This document shows, one piece after another, positions 1 to 12,549 of a DNA stretch of 64,000 bases (the stretch's first letter is position 1; each line of letters begins with the position of its first letter). The notes below the pieces were generated by a model. That model ran no database searches. It was not told where the DNA came from and saw only the letters and a program-made list of their open reading frames with translations. The stretch is from Fallopia convolvulus (Eukaryota; Streptophyta; Magnoliopsida; Caryophyllales; Polygonaceae): contig OZ024719.1 of assembly GCA_964016875.1 (NCBI GenBank), positions 70,503,224 through 70,567,223 of the forward strand, in the 5' to 3' direction. Both the position numbers and the translations under genes were made by a program.

Positions 1-130
1 TGTTCTGTTTGTTTGTTTGTTCCGTCGGGTCTTTTGGGCGCACCCCTTTGCGTGGAACTGCATAATGTTATTGTTGTTGTTGGTATGGCTTGCTGGGGTT
101 GTAGCCTTTTCTATTTGTATCTTGATTTTT
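1..130 (+). other. Possible LINE 3' tail at the window edge
   Basis: A T/G-rich stretch with runs of TTTG is followed by a GCGCACC box and a TTGTTGTTG tail. The same architecture appears at about 45,690-45,925 and, more weakly, at 42,545-42,775. This looks like the 3' end of a plant non-LTR element entering from the left edge. No coding sequence is visible, so the call is weak. Confidence 0.3.
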
Positions 131-2227
131 TATTGCTTAGATCCAAGTGCTTCTTACACTGAGACACTTGTTATATCTTAAAGTAATTTCTACTTCTCTC
201 TCACCAGACTCCAACCTTGTCTCGTGGCCTTAAATAAGATCTAATTATTGGCTCTATTGTCAATGTATGTAGTACGTACTGTAACACCTTAAATAACTCT
301 GAAATTTAAAAAAAAAATTGTGGGCATACCCGTGAGTAGGCATGCTTGTGAGTCCTTGACATAATTTTTTATGATCAAAAAGTTATTTATCTTTTTTTTT
401 GTTGGAAATACTTGATTTTACTATAATGAACTCAATTTAAAACATATTTTACAGTGACATGATTACCAATTTTAGACTTGTTTTGCATGTAAAGTGTAGC
501 AGGTTTAAGAAATTGGTTTGAATAATACTGAGCTTCTAAAAAACTATTAGAATCAAGACTTTTCCGGGGAAAAAAGGCCTTGTGAAAATTTAAAAAAGTG
601 CAAATTGGGTTTGAACTTTTGTTTTACAACATGAACATCCTGAATTTAAAAAAAAAACAATTATGTTTTCTCTTTTTTTTTTGGTTGAACAATTATGTTT
701 TCTCTTGTATGATTATTCAGGAGCCATATGTTTAGATACTCCTAAATAATTAATAAGTGAAAGGGACAATTAGTGCCAGTCAACATCTTTCAAATAAAAT
801 GACAAAAGCTGTTTTATATGGACAACAAAACGTTCAGATACAAATATACTTAGATAAAGACTGTTTATTTTAAGTTTTTTTCTTATGTGGGCAGGCACAT
901 TAACATAATTCCAAATTATTTAATGTAGTACATTTAATTTGATTAGTTTTTTTTTGGTCATATTTATTTGATTAGTTTATGGTCAAGTTTCGTTGGTCTA
1001 TTTGATAGGTTATGATTTTCGTGATCATTACTTTATTGTCAACCTTTTTTTTTAAATGTAATGGTCTTAAGTATTCCCTTCTCCTTTGTTAATGATCTAA
1101 GTATTTCATATGGATTCAAATAAAAAAAAAAATACTTCACTCTATTTCATATGGATCCATGAACCCACCAACGTTATAAACGAAAACAATCTTTACTCTT
1201 CCAATCACTCACAAATCACAATCACAATCACAAGATGTGAACTTTCCATAAATAATACTTCACTCTATTATAATTGTTTTTTTTTGCTCGGCCTCTATTA
1301 TAATTGTTTTCACATGCATGTCTTGCAACTATGTCTTGGGATAACCATAACTTTGATAAAAATATCTTTGAAAAAATATTTAAAAATTTGCAGTTTAATT
1401 TATTTGTCTATGATTCAGCGGTTTATACGATAGGGACAACCTCGAAATGCTACAGTGATCAGCTTGTCGGACCAATTTACCATCTCATCTCTGTAGAGTT
1501 TGAAATTATAATATTGATAAAATTAAATTGACTAGTGACCAAAAAAAAGATAAAATTAAATTGACAAAAATGTTTACGCTATTACATGTGGCTTAACCAA
1601 AACCCATCTTAATATAATAATATCTCGTTTTTAGCTAGTAAGAAAACTTGCAATAAACAAAATCAGGTGAAAAAAATAAACTTGGAATGTCGTCAAATGT
1701 CAATTACCAGGTGAGTTCAATGAACCCTAATTTTGATGTCGATCCAATGGTTTGAGTAAATAAGGATTTCTTATGTGATCAGGAATTGTAACTTTGTAAG
1801 GAAGTGACCAATAAAATGGTTGAGTAAACTAGAATTTCTTATGTAATCAGAAGATTTTGTAAAAAAAAAATGTTAAAATAGATTGTGTATATATAGTGGC
1901 AAAATATTTTACATAATTTATGAACATGCATGTGTATGATATGAATGTATGATATGATTTATTTGAAAGTTCAATCTTTTGTATTTTTGGTCGAAAAAAG
2001 TTCAATCTTTTGTTGATCGACGTGAATTGTGTTGTGGTGGGGACGAACAGTATTTGAATCGATTCAAGTTATACCTATATATGTTAATTTAAATAAAGAT
2101 GGGTAGTGCACATTTAGAAGCATGTTTAATCATTTTGAAGTAGGGAATATGGTAGGTATTATTGTTAAGAAGCACGATAAAGAAGAGATTTTAGTTGATT
2201 ACTAACAAAAGTCATTTAGAATAATAT
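131..2227. other. Intergenic, no gene seen
   Basis: AT-rich DNA with many A and T runs. The open frames here are low-complexity and have no family signature or coding character. Short local duplications occur, for example around 1,255-1,310. I see no gene, RNA or complete transposon. Confidence 0.6.
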
Positions 2228-2436
2228 ATTATCCATAGAGTTTGGTTCAAGTAAAACCAACCCTTAACATGAAACGGAAGGATAATTTTGGGTCGTCGGA
2301 TCACATGATCCAAGGACTGAGATTACTTCTGTAGTTTTGAAAAGAAAAAAAAAACAAATCAAGAAGGTGGCAATTTTGTAAATACACCCAATTTCTATAC
2401 CCTTAACCTAAAATATCAACTCTCATGACTCAACTC

Positions 2437-2625
2437 CAAACGCTCAAACGATCGAACTCTCTCGACTCGATCGTCCAAATCGATCGAACTCTCCAAATCG
2501 AAGTCTCCAATCGAAGGACGACGACTCGACTCGCCCAAATCGAAGTCTCCAATCGATCGAAGGCTCCAATCGATCGAAGTCTCCAAAGCAAACGAAGGAC
2601 GATGAACGATCGAAGGACGATGGAT
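2437..2625. repeat. CGATCGAA-rich degenerate tandem repeat
   Basis: Short units built on TCGATCGA and CCAAATCGA recur about every 15-20 bases. They keep frames open on both strands and so produce overlapping false ORFs. It lies inside the Mutator-like element. A similar style of short repeat (CAATCGATTC, TCACACAGTTC) recurs at 4,690-5,250 near the opposite end. Confidence 0.6.
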
Positions 2626-3433
2626 GATCTCACCTTCGCCTTCAATCTCTCCCACGAATCACACTGCCTCCAAAAACAAATCGAAAAGGTATAAGCCCTA
2701 ATTTTCTTCACCTTATGACGAGCTTAGGAATTTGTCGATGAATTTTGTATGTTAATCGATGTGTTCTGTTTTGATTTGTGACGAGCTTAAGAATTTGTTG
2801 TGAAATCAGTGGTTTGCCGTTGATGACTGATGTGTCTCCGTTGTTATATTCAATGGCTTGACTGATGAAATCAGTGATTTGCTTGATGGCTATATATATT
2901 AAGAGGATGGGATTTGGTTTTGATTTATATGAACTATTAGTTTCACCGTGGCATATTGAAATCTATTCAACATAGTGCATGTAGGAATTGCAACTAGGTT
3001 TGAGTGAATTAGGGAAATCATTTAACTGTTGTCAGTTTATCCAGATCCTTACCTTTATCTGTTATAATCTGTCATCTTCCCTTGTTCTTTTCTTTGTTTT
3101 TTCCTTCCTTTTCGTTTTTTTCCTTCTTTAGCTAATTGAAGGGTTTGTATAACTATTAATGGCCTTTCTACATCGCTGTAAATTGTGAACCCAATCCATC
3201 CAGACATTATTCCACATATGTGATACCCATTTGGGTCATCTATCTCAATAAGATTCTTGCTCTGCTCCGAATTACAATATTTTCTCTTTTATTTTTTGTT
3301 GTCTGGTGTCAAATGAACACTGCAAAATCCATGGCATGCTCATTCCAAATGTGGAAATTTCAGTCTTGGAGTTCCTCAGTTTATTTATCTGAGAAAATAT
3401 GGGATGTTTTCTTGTGAAAAATAAAAAGAGAGT

Positions 3434-3720
3434 ACATGGCATGAAAGTGCATTAAAAACATGTAAAAGTGCATTAAAAACATGTAAAAGTGCACCCGAAA
3501 TTAGTAATAGCGCATAAGAAAAAAGTGTAAGTATAATGTGAAAGTGCATTAAAAACATGTAAAAGTGCATTAAAAACATCTAAAATTGCACCAGAAACTA
3601 ATAATAGCGCATAAGAAATCTGAGCAAGTATAATGTCAAAAAGTGCATTAAAAACATGTAAAAGTGCATTAAAAACATGTAAAAGTACATTAAAAACATG
3701 TAAAAGTGCATTAATTTAAA
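3434..3720. repeat. GTGCATTA minisatellite, block 1
   Basis: Tandem units of about 21 bases, AAAAGTGCATTAAAAACATGT with variants, run through this block. It belongs to the interior of the Mutator-like element. The second block at 4,205-4,675 uses the same AAAAGTGCA core. Units vary and there are no unique spacers, so it is not a CRISPR array. Confidence 0.8.
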
Positions 3721-3721
3721 A

Positions 3722-3799
3722 AAAGTTTATTAGCTCAAATGGAAGAGCAATGTGCTTATGCATAGAGATGTGGGTTCGAATCCCACATATGCTAATTTA
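3722..3799 (+). other. tRNA-like sequence, left arm of a foldback
   Basis: It has a D-arm-like TAGCTCAAATGGAAGAGC and a T-arm-like GTGGGTTCGAATCCCAC with a perfect five-base stem. The flanking acceptor-like sevenmers (AGTTTAT and ATATGCT) pair imperfectly. The anticodon arm is poor: the best stem leaves a four-base loop. Its near-copy lies inverted at 3,928-4,006, and similarity extends past the tRNA-like core. I read it as a decayed tRNA or SINE head serving as the arm of a foldback, not a working tRNA gene. Confidence 0.5.
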
Positions 3800-3927
3800 A
3801 TAATGATCTTCTTTGAAAAATAGTGGTTTATTAGTTATTTGACACACGATAAAATATAACTTCTTTTAGTACCTAGGTAGTTAGGTTAAGAATAAATGTG
3901 TTAAGAATTAATTTTTTGTAAGATATT

Positions 3928-4006
3928 ATATTAGCCCATGTAGGAATCGAACCTACATCTTTGTGCACAAAGCACACCGCTCTACCATTTGAGCTAATAG
4001 GCTACT
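3928..4006 (-). other. tRNA-like sequence, right arm of a foldback
   Basis: Read on the minus strand the acceptor-like sevenmers AGCCTAT and ATGGGCT pair fully, counting one G-T pair. A D-arm (GCTC/GAGC) and T-arm (TAGGTTCGATTCCTA) follow. The anticodon arm gives either a seven-base loop with anticodon-like TTG and one mismatch, or a stronger stem with a five-base loop. It is a better cloverleaf than its partner at 3,722-3,799. A real tRNA gene cannot be excluded, but the inverted pairing inside a transposon argues against it. Confidence 0.45.
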
Positions 4007-4204
4007 TTTACTAAAACAAAAATTTGACCTTCATATGGTTTCAACTCGGATGGACATGTGGGCAAATAGTATGTCGTTCCCCCTTGAGATAGCTCAATGA
4101 AATATTCACCACTGTTTTTAGGTGATTCCTCATTCAGAATAGTAGTTGAAGAAGAGTTTGATGTCCCTACTACAACAACATAAAAGGGAAATATAAAGGT
4201 GTTA

Positions 4205-4675
4205 GTTGAAAATCAGTAAAAGTGCATTGAAAGCATAATAAAGTGCATTGTATACTAGGAAAAGTGCATTAGCTAAACTACTAACTAAATCAGTGAAAAG
4301 TAAAAGATATACAAAGTGCTATTAAGTAGCAAAAGTGCACTCTTAAGTGTACAAAGTGCATTATTAACTGTGAAAAGTGCAATAAAAATATGTTCTCTAA
4401 ACAAAACTGAAAAGCGCATTGTTAAGTATAAAAAGTGCACTAGTAAGGTTGAAAAGTGCATTGTCATATACTAGTAATACTCCTTTATGAAAAGTGCAAG
4501 TAAGTATGAAAAGTGCACTAGTAAGTATGAAAAGTGCATTATTAAGTCTGTCTTAAAAGTGCAATATCAACGAGAAGTGCAAAGTGCGTTATTTAAGTAT
4601 GAAAAGTGCACTAGTAAGTCCTAAAAGTGCATTGTTAAGTCCGAAAAGTGCAGTATTAAGTCCGAAAAGTGCAAC
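4205..4675. repeat. GTGCATTA minisatellite, block 2
   Basis: About twenty variable units of the form GAAAAGTGCATTATTAAGTA fill this block. It matches block 1 (3,434-3,720) in its AAAAGTGCATT core, and the tRNA-like foldback separates the two. It produces low-complexity open frames on both strands, which I do not call genes. Confidence 0.8.
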
Positions 4676-5502
4676 GTCGAATTTTGCAAGATTGGCAATC
4701 GATTCACACAGTTCAATTGATTCACATAGTAGTATTAAGTTCGATTCACACAATTCAATCGAAATCTAACTAGATTCACACAGTTCGATTGACCAGTTCA
4801 ATCGGTTCCCAAATTCACATAGTTCGATCACGTTCGACGAGTTCAATTGACCAGTTCAATCGATTCCGAAAAATCACACAGTTCGATCTCGTTCAATGGA
4901 TTTGTGAATTCCTCTTACCACTTTCTGCCATGGTTGGAACGAGACTCGCAGATTCAAACTCGTTAGATTTCGGATTTGGCGACGGCGACGGCGCGTTGGA
5001 TTTCAGATTTTGCGACGGCGATGGCGATCTTATTCTGTGCGATCTCCTTCCGTTTCAATCGAAGGGCACAATCTTCGATCTCGTTTGAACGAACCCTAGA
5101 ACCCTAGAATCGCACAATCTACTACCTTAACAACGAGATTGCAATCGATTCAACCTTAGAATCGCACAATTCGGACCCAAAATCGCTCAATCTACTCAAA
5201 ATCGCACAATCAAATTGCAATCGATTCAACATTTCAATCGCACAGTCGTTCAATTTACCCCCAAAAAGAAAAAAAAGAAAAATGATTAATTAATTAGAGA
5301 GCAAAAAGACGTAATTACCCCGCCTTTAATAAAAGGGGAAAGAAAATCAGCCCTTGGATCTCCTTGATCCAAGGGTCCAAAATTTTCCTTCCGTTTCATG
5401 TTAAGGGGATGTTTTATGGGAACCAAACTCATTATCCATAAAGAGGAATAAAAATAAATGAATATAAAAACACAAACACGTTTTTAAAGGTTAGAGATGA
5501 AA

Positions 5503-6488
5503 TCTATGTATATATATAAAAGACGTAAGAAATAAAGCCACCACATTGCGCCACCTAGGATTTTCTTACGTGTCGTTCTCACGTTAAGCCACCTAGGATT
5601 TCGCCACATAGGATTTTTTTTATTTTGGAAATTCATATATGTTGATATTATTTTAGAATAATATAGAAATATGATAAATTAATCTAGAAAAGATTCTATC
5701 TAAAATAAAGATGTTATCTATTATATATTAGGAATTAGGATAGATCGAAAAGATTTTTACCTGAAATTAAAATAAATTATAGAACATTAGATATTGTATA
5801 TTAAGATAGATATATTAATTTATTTTTTCCAATTAAATTTCTATCTATTTATATGAAAAAAATTAAATTCGAATTTTATTTAAAATTAAAGAAAATTATT
5901 TTATCTTTATTTTTTATCTATTTATGTAAAAGATTTATCTTTAAAATTTTTTTGATAAAAAATAGAAATTTCAATCTAGATAATTACTTGCCTAATTTGA
6001 CTTTTGATAAAAAAAGTTATGTTACCTTTTCCTTAATTTTCGTTTAGAATTATTTATGTAAATATAAATGATTTTCTTATCATTAGAAAATTCATTCTTT
6101 ATTTATATTTTTTCATTATTTCTTATTAAGTATACTTTTTAATTTTTATTCAAATTTTTTTAAGGAATTGAATTTGATAAAAAAAATTACAAGAATTTAG
6201 AGTATTTTTTACCTTTTTTATATTGTTTGTGAAAGATTTTTAAAATTAAATGATTCTAATTCAAATAATTTTTATTTATATTTATCCATAAACAAATTAT
6301 CATTAAGCCATCAAAGTTATAGTGGGCTCAACTTAATAATTTTGGTCCCATTTCACATGACATTAATTATAAAATTTTATTTATTTTTTGCTAATAAATA
6401 ATTTTTTATATTAAATTAAAATTATATTCATTAAATAAATTAAGTATTAAATTCATGTAGTCGTGCAAGGCACGACGGGTATAACTAA
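5503..6488 (+). mobile_element. Non-autonomous Helitron
   Basis: It begins with TC followed by TATGTATATATATAAAAG and ends with the hairpin GTCGTGCAAGGCACGAC, a short spacer and CTAA. The element lies between a host A (5,502) and a host T (6,489), as Helitrons do. There is no target duplication and no Rep/helicase coding. The interior is AT-rich with CCACCTAGGATTT repeats near the 5' end. The same terminal style recurs at 57,308-58,279, so the two loci are probably related families. Confidence 0.75.
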
Positions 6489-6489
6489 T

Positions 6490-7123
6490 TGATATGTCTA
6501 AATTAAATAATAGAGGTCAATTGTTTTTTTACTTTAAGCATAGTCCTTTTGATCTCCTCTCACAATTAAGTTTTAAATTGTTAATTTAGTACAGCTTATA
6601 TCGACTTTATCATCACAAGTTATGAATGATAAAATAGTTCTCTTTAAAATTTTAAAAAATGGTATTTTTATTAGGAAAAAAAATTACTCAAAATTCATAC
6701 TACCTACTAACTAAAAATAATACAAACTTTTAGATTGATAAAAAAAATAATAATATCAATTTTTATTGTGTTAACCAAAACTAATAAAATGATATTTTAA
6801 CTGAGATTTCTGCAAAACATGAAAACGTGATTATACAATTGTTTAACTGAACACTAATAAATTATATAAATTGCCATCTCACATGTAAATAATTTCAATT
6901 TTTATCATATAAAATAATTCACCTTGTGAGAGCAATAAAAGCTATGATTATTAATGACCAATGAACAAATTTCTATAATCACCTTACATATTTTGTCAAA
7001 ATTTTAACCAAAACCGCTCTTGTATGGTATTGAAATTAGGAAAAATTACTCAAAATTATACCAATTTTTGCTTTATATCAGGATCCCGTGTCCGAGAATG
7101 TTTTCTGATAAAAAAATAATCTA
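6490..7123. other. Intergenic, nothing recognised
   Basis: AT-rich sequence without an ORF of coding character, an RNA signature or a recognisable transposon end. Confidence 0.6.
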
Positions 7124-7130
7124 GTATACT

Positions 7131-7330
7131 AGGGTTAAGACTAAAGGGAGTTGACGTAAGTGGTAAGCGGTTTACTTCATATTCACAACACCATAAGGTC
7201 TAGAGTTCAACTCCAATGAATATAAAAAATTTTCTCTAAGAGAATTACCCGCCAAAATCATGTACATAATCCAAATTAAATTGGGTGTAACTAAGATAAA
7301 ACTCTAGCGAACTAGTGGATAACAAAAAAT
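7131..7330 (+). mobile_element. Probable tRNA-derived SINE
   Basis: A box-A-like TGACGTAAGTGGTAAGCGG is followed about 40 bases later by a box-B-like AGAGTTCAACTCC. This is the internal Pol III promoter layout of plant SINEs. The 3' end runs into AACAAAAAA. A 7-bp direct repeat, GTATACT, lies at 7,124-7,130 and 7,331-7,337. The short duplication and decayed boxes lower confidence. Confidence 0.5.
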
Positions 7331-7337
7331 GTATACT

Positions 7338-10300
7338 TAGAGTTCACTTGTTTCTCATCAAATAATTTTAATATTTTCTGTCGAAAATTGAATAAATATC
7401 TAAGTTGTCCAAGTATATTCCCAACATATTAATTTGACACGACAGATAATGCTCTATAAACCACAAAACTGCTCGAAGTGTTTGGAAACTTTAGATCATA
7501 ATCAAAACATAGTAAATGGATAAGAAAAAAAAAAGTAGCTTTACTAGATCGGATGTGATCAATGTCAAAACAAATGCTTCCTTCCACAAAGCCCTTTTAA
7601 TTTATTGGCTTGAATATATTGAAATAATACTCATATCTAGAGTACTTTGTTAATTTTGTTTCATCAAAAATACCAACTTTTTTTCAAAAATTTATTTGTA
7701 ATTAGTACTCCCACAATTCTATTAGGTTCAGTCTTTGTGTGCTTCGAGATCGATAGTTCAACGGTGATAGTTTAGTTAAAATCGTGAATGCATAATCGAC
7801 GCTTGAAGGCTACCGAATTGAGTCCAAATCTAAGATGTCACTAGTTGTTCCTCAAGATTTCGTCTTGTGTATTTTTTTTTCCAGTTGACATATTCTTTGC
7901 TCTTTTCGTGGAGCTCCACATAGCCTGCTCTTTATGTGCTTTCTTTGTTCCAATTCTAACTGCCATCAACATTCTTTGAATGTTGTTTTCTTGTTTGATA
8001 GCTTGTTTTTTTACCGATTTATCTGGTTGTCGATTTCTTCACCCTCTCTCTATATTTATCAGACATGTTTGATATATCTAATTCTGTCTTTATTAAAAAA
8101 ACATATATCTAGAGTACTGTTCAAATTGTCCAATCTATAACTCCAACCCGTCAACTTTAATTAACAATTATCTCTAAACTATACACACATATATGGTGCG
8201 TCATTGTCTTTTCTTTTGTCGTTGCCTTCTCTATTTTACTTACTTTTTTCATATATATTTAAATTTCCTTTCCTTTCATTTAATTTATTGGTGTCACAAT
8301 ACACTTGTGAACAAGCAAGAGTTGGAGTCACATCGATCTTTCTCAAGCTTTGCATGGTTCGAAAGTGGGGTTTTAATCCCATAATAATTATAGAGAAATG
8401 TGAACTCAATGTGTGTTTGTATTCGATCTAAGGGTGAGGGTTAGTACTTAAATTATATAAACATGTAAGTACATTATATTACATACAACGTGTGCAACAC
8501 TAGCTAAGACATGGGGCCTTAAGCTTGTACGTGTACATTCATCAAAGTTGTGTTGAATTTCCATCTTTTTGTCCGCTTTACTTTGTGTTTTTATTTTTAG
8601 TCCAATTCCTATGATTGAGGTGACTAAAATTATGAATTTTTTATATCATATCCATCAAAATAGATCTCAAATGAACCAATATATCATTAATCAAACTAAG
8701 ATTACATATTGATATTGATATTCATAATAAATTTGAACAATTTGGCTTGTAAATTAATCTACCCACGATAAATAATGTTAAACCCATTCGGGTTCAAATT
8801 ATATAGACATTGTATGACTTGCATTTGCATTGCATCCCTTCTGATTTGTCCACGTACTTCTTTTTTCAAGCCTAAGATAGTAAGATGTCATTTTTTTCCT
8901 TAAAAAGTGTGAATAAATTCAATTTCCTTTAAAATAGATATATTACAAGAAAAACAATCTTGCAAAATATGTAGCTTAATTAATTAATTATACGAGTGGA
9001 TTTCACTTTTATGGCCAAACTGGCCGTCTTGATTTCCAAACTTTTTCAAAAGTTTATCCCATTAGCAATTGGATAAAATAATAATTTTCATATCTAGCTT
9101 ATTTAGCAAAAAATAATTATTTTTCAAACTTATTTTTTTGGTGAAATTTTTCAAAATTAACTAAATATCTCATCCGTTAAAATAAACTTGCCATTCTATC
9201 TCAATTTTCTTGTTGAATAAAAGTTATTATTTAACTTATTTTAACTTATTCTAAAACCATAAACCTTAACCGAACAGATGGAGTAATTTTAATCATTTTA
9301 AATTAAATATAAATAATATTAGTTTTCTTTTCTTATTAATATTTGAACATGGGTGGGTGTCAAACTATATTTGAACCCTAAAAGGGCAATAAGAAAAGAA
9401 AGTAGAAAACAAAATGACGAAATGAATAAAATAATAAATGGGACTTTCTGAAAGTGATGATTAAAATGGGCTGGCTGTGGCTTTGACTGGAGCTTCAGGA
9501 ACCAAGATGTGGAGGACCACTTGTTTTGTGATTATTTTGTACTACTACTTGTCTTCTACTCCTCTTCATACGACCAAATATAACATTTTTTTTGTGGTTG
9601 AAACAAAAAAAAAACACATAAAATAAACCTTTAATTAACGTATTTTAGTGTGAGTGAGTTGAAAACTAAACTATCCATTTTAAATATTTTTCGCATTATT
9701 AAACAGATTTATAGTTGATTCACTAATTAAGTCACATTATCGATCCCCAAGCTCGATCAACCCAATTTTAGTATTTTGTGATTTGAATAATAGATTATTT
9801 ATTTCATAGGGTTTTCTAGAAAAGCAATAAATTTTTTTATAAATAGTAGTCATTAATATTTAAACTATTTTTGTATAATAAAATCCCCGTAAATTTATTA
9901 GTCCCTATGTTAATTAATCATTTTCGTTTTAGGGTAAAATCGATGGTCGTAAATAATTGTTTTTTACATTTTTTTTCAATATTTTCCTATTTTATTCTTT
10001 CAACAAATTAAGTAAATAAAGAGGCCTGTGTAATTTTTTTAAAGATCTTGAGAGATTTTAAAAAAAAATCTATATAATTAAGCAAAAAATGATATCAACT
10101 TTTTAAAATTGTGTTAAATTTTTTAAAATGATAATAATTAATAATTAATAAAACATAGAGAATAATAAATCTAGTGAAACTAGTGTTGACTCTCTTTGTT
10201 CTATTTTCCACATTTCGCTTCCATATGCCACTTAAATTTTAAAAAATTAAATTAAATTTTAAAAAATTACATTTAGGTGGTAAACAACTATATACATTTA

Positions 10301-12147
10301 TGTGTAAATTTGTATATTTAAACTTATATTATAAATTTTTTAAAAAAATTAAGAGAATAATTTCCATACAAAAGATTACCCTTTTACTTTTTAAAAAATG
10401 AATAATATAATTTTTAAAATAAAATTTTTCACACAAAAAGGGAATAGAAAATTAATTTAATTAATTAGAATATAAAAATAGAACCTAAAAAATGGAATAG
10501 AAAATTTAATCTCCTCTCTTTCGGGACCGCAAAAAAAATTGGAGTAGTAGAAAGATAAATGAGCAGCCTTTTTTTCCGTTACAAAAACACCTCACATGTT
10601 CAGCTGTGCAAGTACGTCGTATGAATTAAGAAAGAAAAACGGGACACAATTCAATTACTCAATCAAAAGTAAGAGTGTTCATCAACCCCTATCGCTCTAC
10701 CCGGCCTTTCTATGTCAGATTGACTAGTACGATCATGCTCTGCACCATTTATATTTACGTACACAATTTCAACTTTTACACTTCTGTAACTCCACGGTTT
10801 GTATGAATTCATGAATTATATAGACTCCTATGTCATACATTTATACATGCACGATCTTCATTTTGCATTTTATTTATTAAAATAGGACCCTTATTTAAAA
10901 CTCTACACCGGCTGACCGGTTGCTACGAACATACGGAATTATTTAGGAGTCTCTGATGAGGAATCATCATTACACCTTCTATAACGGGGGTTGTTTATTG
11001 GGTTTCATAGTGTACGTATATTATTGTAACAATTTAAATTTAAAATGCACTACGTAAATTATCTAAGGGATGAGAAATCGGATTAGAAATGGTTTAAACT
11101 AAATCTGATTTTAAGTTTATTATATGAAATGGGAATCAATTATTTTACATTTTAGATTGTCACTCTTTTCATACTCGAACAAGTTAGGATATATGTGTAT
11201 CGAATATCTAGTCAATTGGTGAAACCTTTAAAAATAATAGTCAGAGGTTTTCGATTTAAATCCATCGTTGAGCACAAATTAAAGAAGAAGTAGTCACTCG
11301 TAAGAGGGAAAAAGAGGGATTTTAGGTTTCCATGTGAAAGTGAGGTGAAGCAAACGAAGGAGCAAATCGATATCGTCTTCAATTTCTTCTTTTGGCAGTT
11401 GATCCTTAATTAGATTGCGCTTAAAATATGTTCTCATATCTAAAAGTTTGGACTAAAATCACCTACTATATAATTCTATGACTCACTTTATCCATAATCA
11501 TATATGAATAGGTTCGATATGTTTAGCTTGTTACACTCACAACTCACAACTTATCGGCTCACGAACTTTAATAGGTTGTATCCTTAACTCATTTGTTAAT
11601 AATGTCTTCACCTTTTAGTCTTTTAGATGATGGTCGAATAGAGAAGGCGGAGAATAGGGTGGTGGTGGTGTGCTATAGAAAAGGGTTAATATTGTCTTTA
11701 GACCCTTTAAGAATTTAATGTGATAATCTAAACACACCTTAAATACTATCTTAAACTTGCTACAAAATTATCAAGAAAATGAAATCAAAGTTATCACCGT
11801 TGATCTGCAGACTGCAAATTGGAAGCACCTACCAAATAATTTTTGCCCATAAGCATAGATGGGTTGGTGAAACAAATGGAGTGGCATTTTGAATTAAAAT
11901 TTTGTTTGGTTATGGCTTATTGGGTAGGCTGATCAATTGTTGAATTTTGATTCCCTTTATTGACAATTTTCAGTCCATTTTTTGTACACATCCTTTTTTC
12001 TAAAAATGAAAAGCAATTAAAATGCTTGTGCCTTGCTGGGTATGGTTGTTATTTGTTAAATTGTCTCTACTTTCATTGGCACAAAATCCGGTTCTCCTTT
12101 CTCCGTTGAATAAAATGCAACCCCGTGCATGTACTCAAACATAGTCA
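7338..12147. other. Intergenic, AT-rich, one MITE-like island
   Basis: No coding gene is supported. A Stowaway-like sequence lies at 9,166-9,286 and is listed separately. Open frames around 7,934-8,431 are T-rich and unconvincing. The rest is AT-rich DNA in which I recognise nothing. Confidence 0.55.
9166..9286. mobile_element. Stowaway-like MITE, decayed
   Basis: The left end CTCATCCGTTAAAATAAACT and the right end, read in reverse as TACTCCATCTGTTCGG, resemble the CTCCCTCCGTTC termini of Stowaway (Tc1/mariner) MITEs. The interior is AT-rich and about 120 bases long. Terminal identity is modest. Confidence 0.4.
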
Positions 12148-12545
12148 TGGATCCGGTTTCGGAACAGGCGGTTTTACGGATCCGGTTTCGGAACTGGCGG
12201 TTTTACGATTCCGGAATCATGAAACCGGGACCGGCTGACCACTACTACTAGTTCTCCGGTTTGGTTCGCGATTTCGGCTTTCATCGGTTGTCGCCGGTTA
12301 AATAGCGTTGGAACCGGAAATCGCGGTCGCATTTTTGGAATGACGGTAACAGTTTTGAATTCCTGTAGGTAGAACACAAAACAACGGCCATGGTTTCCGA
12401 TTCCAAAATTTCTTTTGTTGCGAACACAACACCTATTTCAAGGGACGTGGAACTGGAATCGACTGACCCGGTTCTATCAATTCCGAAATGAGTTCCAAAA
12501 CCGCCGGTTTTTTCGGTTCGGTTCCACTAGAATCGAACACATAAC
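12148..12545. mobile_element. hAT-like non-autonomous element, degenerate
   Basis: This GC-rich island holds many copies of CCGGTTC, GGAACCGG and GGCGGTTTT in both orientations, a subterminal pattern typical of plant hAT MITEs. The 24 bases starting at 12,149 occur twice in tandem with small changes. I could not find a clean 8-bp target duplication, so the ends are approximate. Confidence 0.5.
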
Positions 12546-12549
12546 TAGT

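Larger units (their letters stand above)
2238..5430. mobile_element. Mutator-like element (MULE), non-autonomous, 3.2 kb
   Basis: The ends are inverted repeats starting GAGTTTGGTTC, similar over about 90 bases and sharing the block CTTAACATGAAACGGAAGGA. They are flanked by a perfect 10-bp direct repeat, ATTATCCATA, at 2,228-2,237 and 5,431-5,440. Long inverted ends plus a 9-11 bp target duplication are the signature of Mutator-like elements. No transposase is present. The interior holds CGATCGAA-rich DNA (about 2,440-2,620), two blocks of a GTGCATT minisatellite, a pair of tRNA-like sequences in inverted orientation, and a more GC-rich patch (4,920-5,090) that could be captured host DNA. Whether it carries host gene pieces (Pack-MULE) is inference. 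Confidence 0.8.

Noticed and set aside
1110..1531. 107- and 75-codon ORFs
   Set aside because: Low-complexity translation of A/T-rich DNA, overlapping each other, no homology I recognise.
2416..2711. Overlapping ORFs of 79-93 codons on both strands
   Set aside because: The CGATCGAA repeat keeps frames open on both strands; the peptides are repeat translations.
3434..4675. Possible CRISPR array
   Set aside because: The units vary, have no unique spacers of constant size and sit inside a plant transposon in a nuclear genome.
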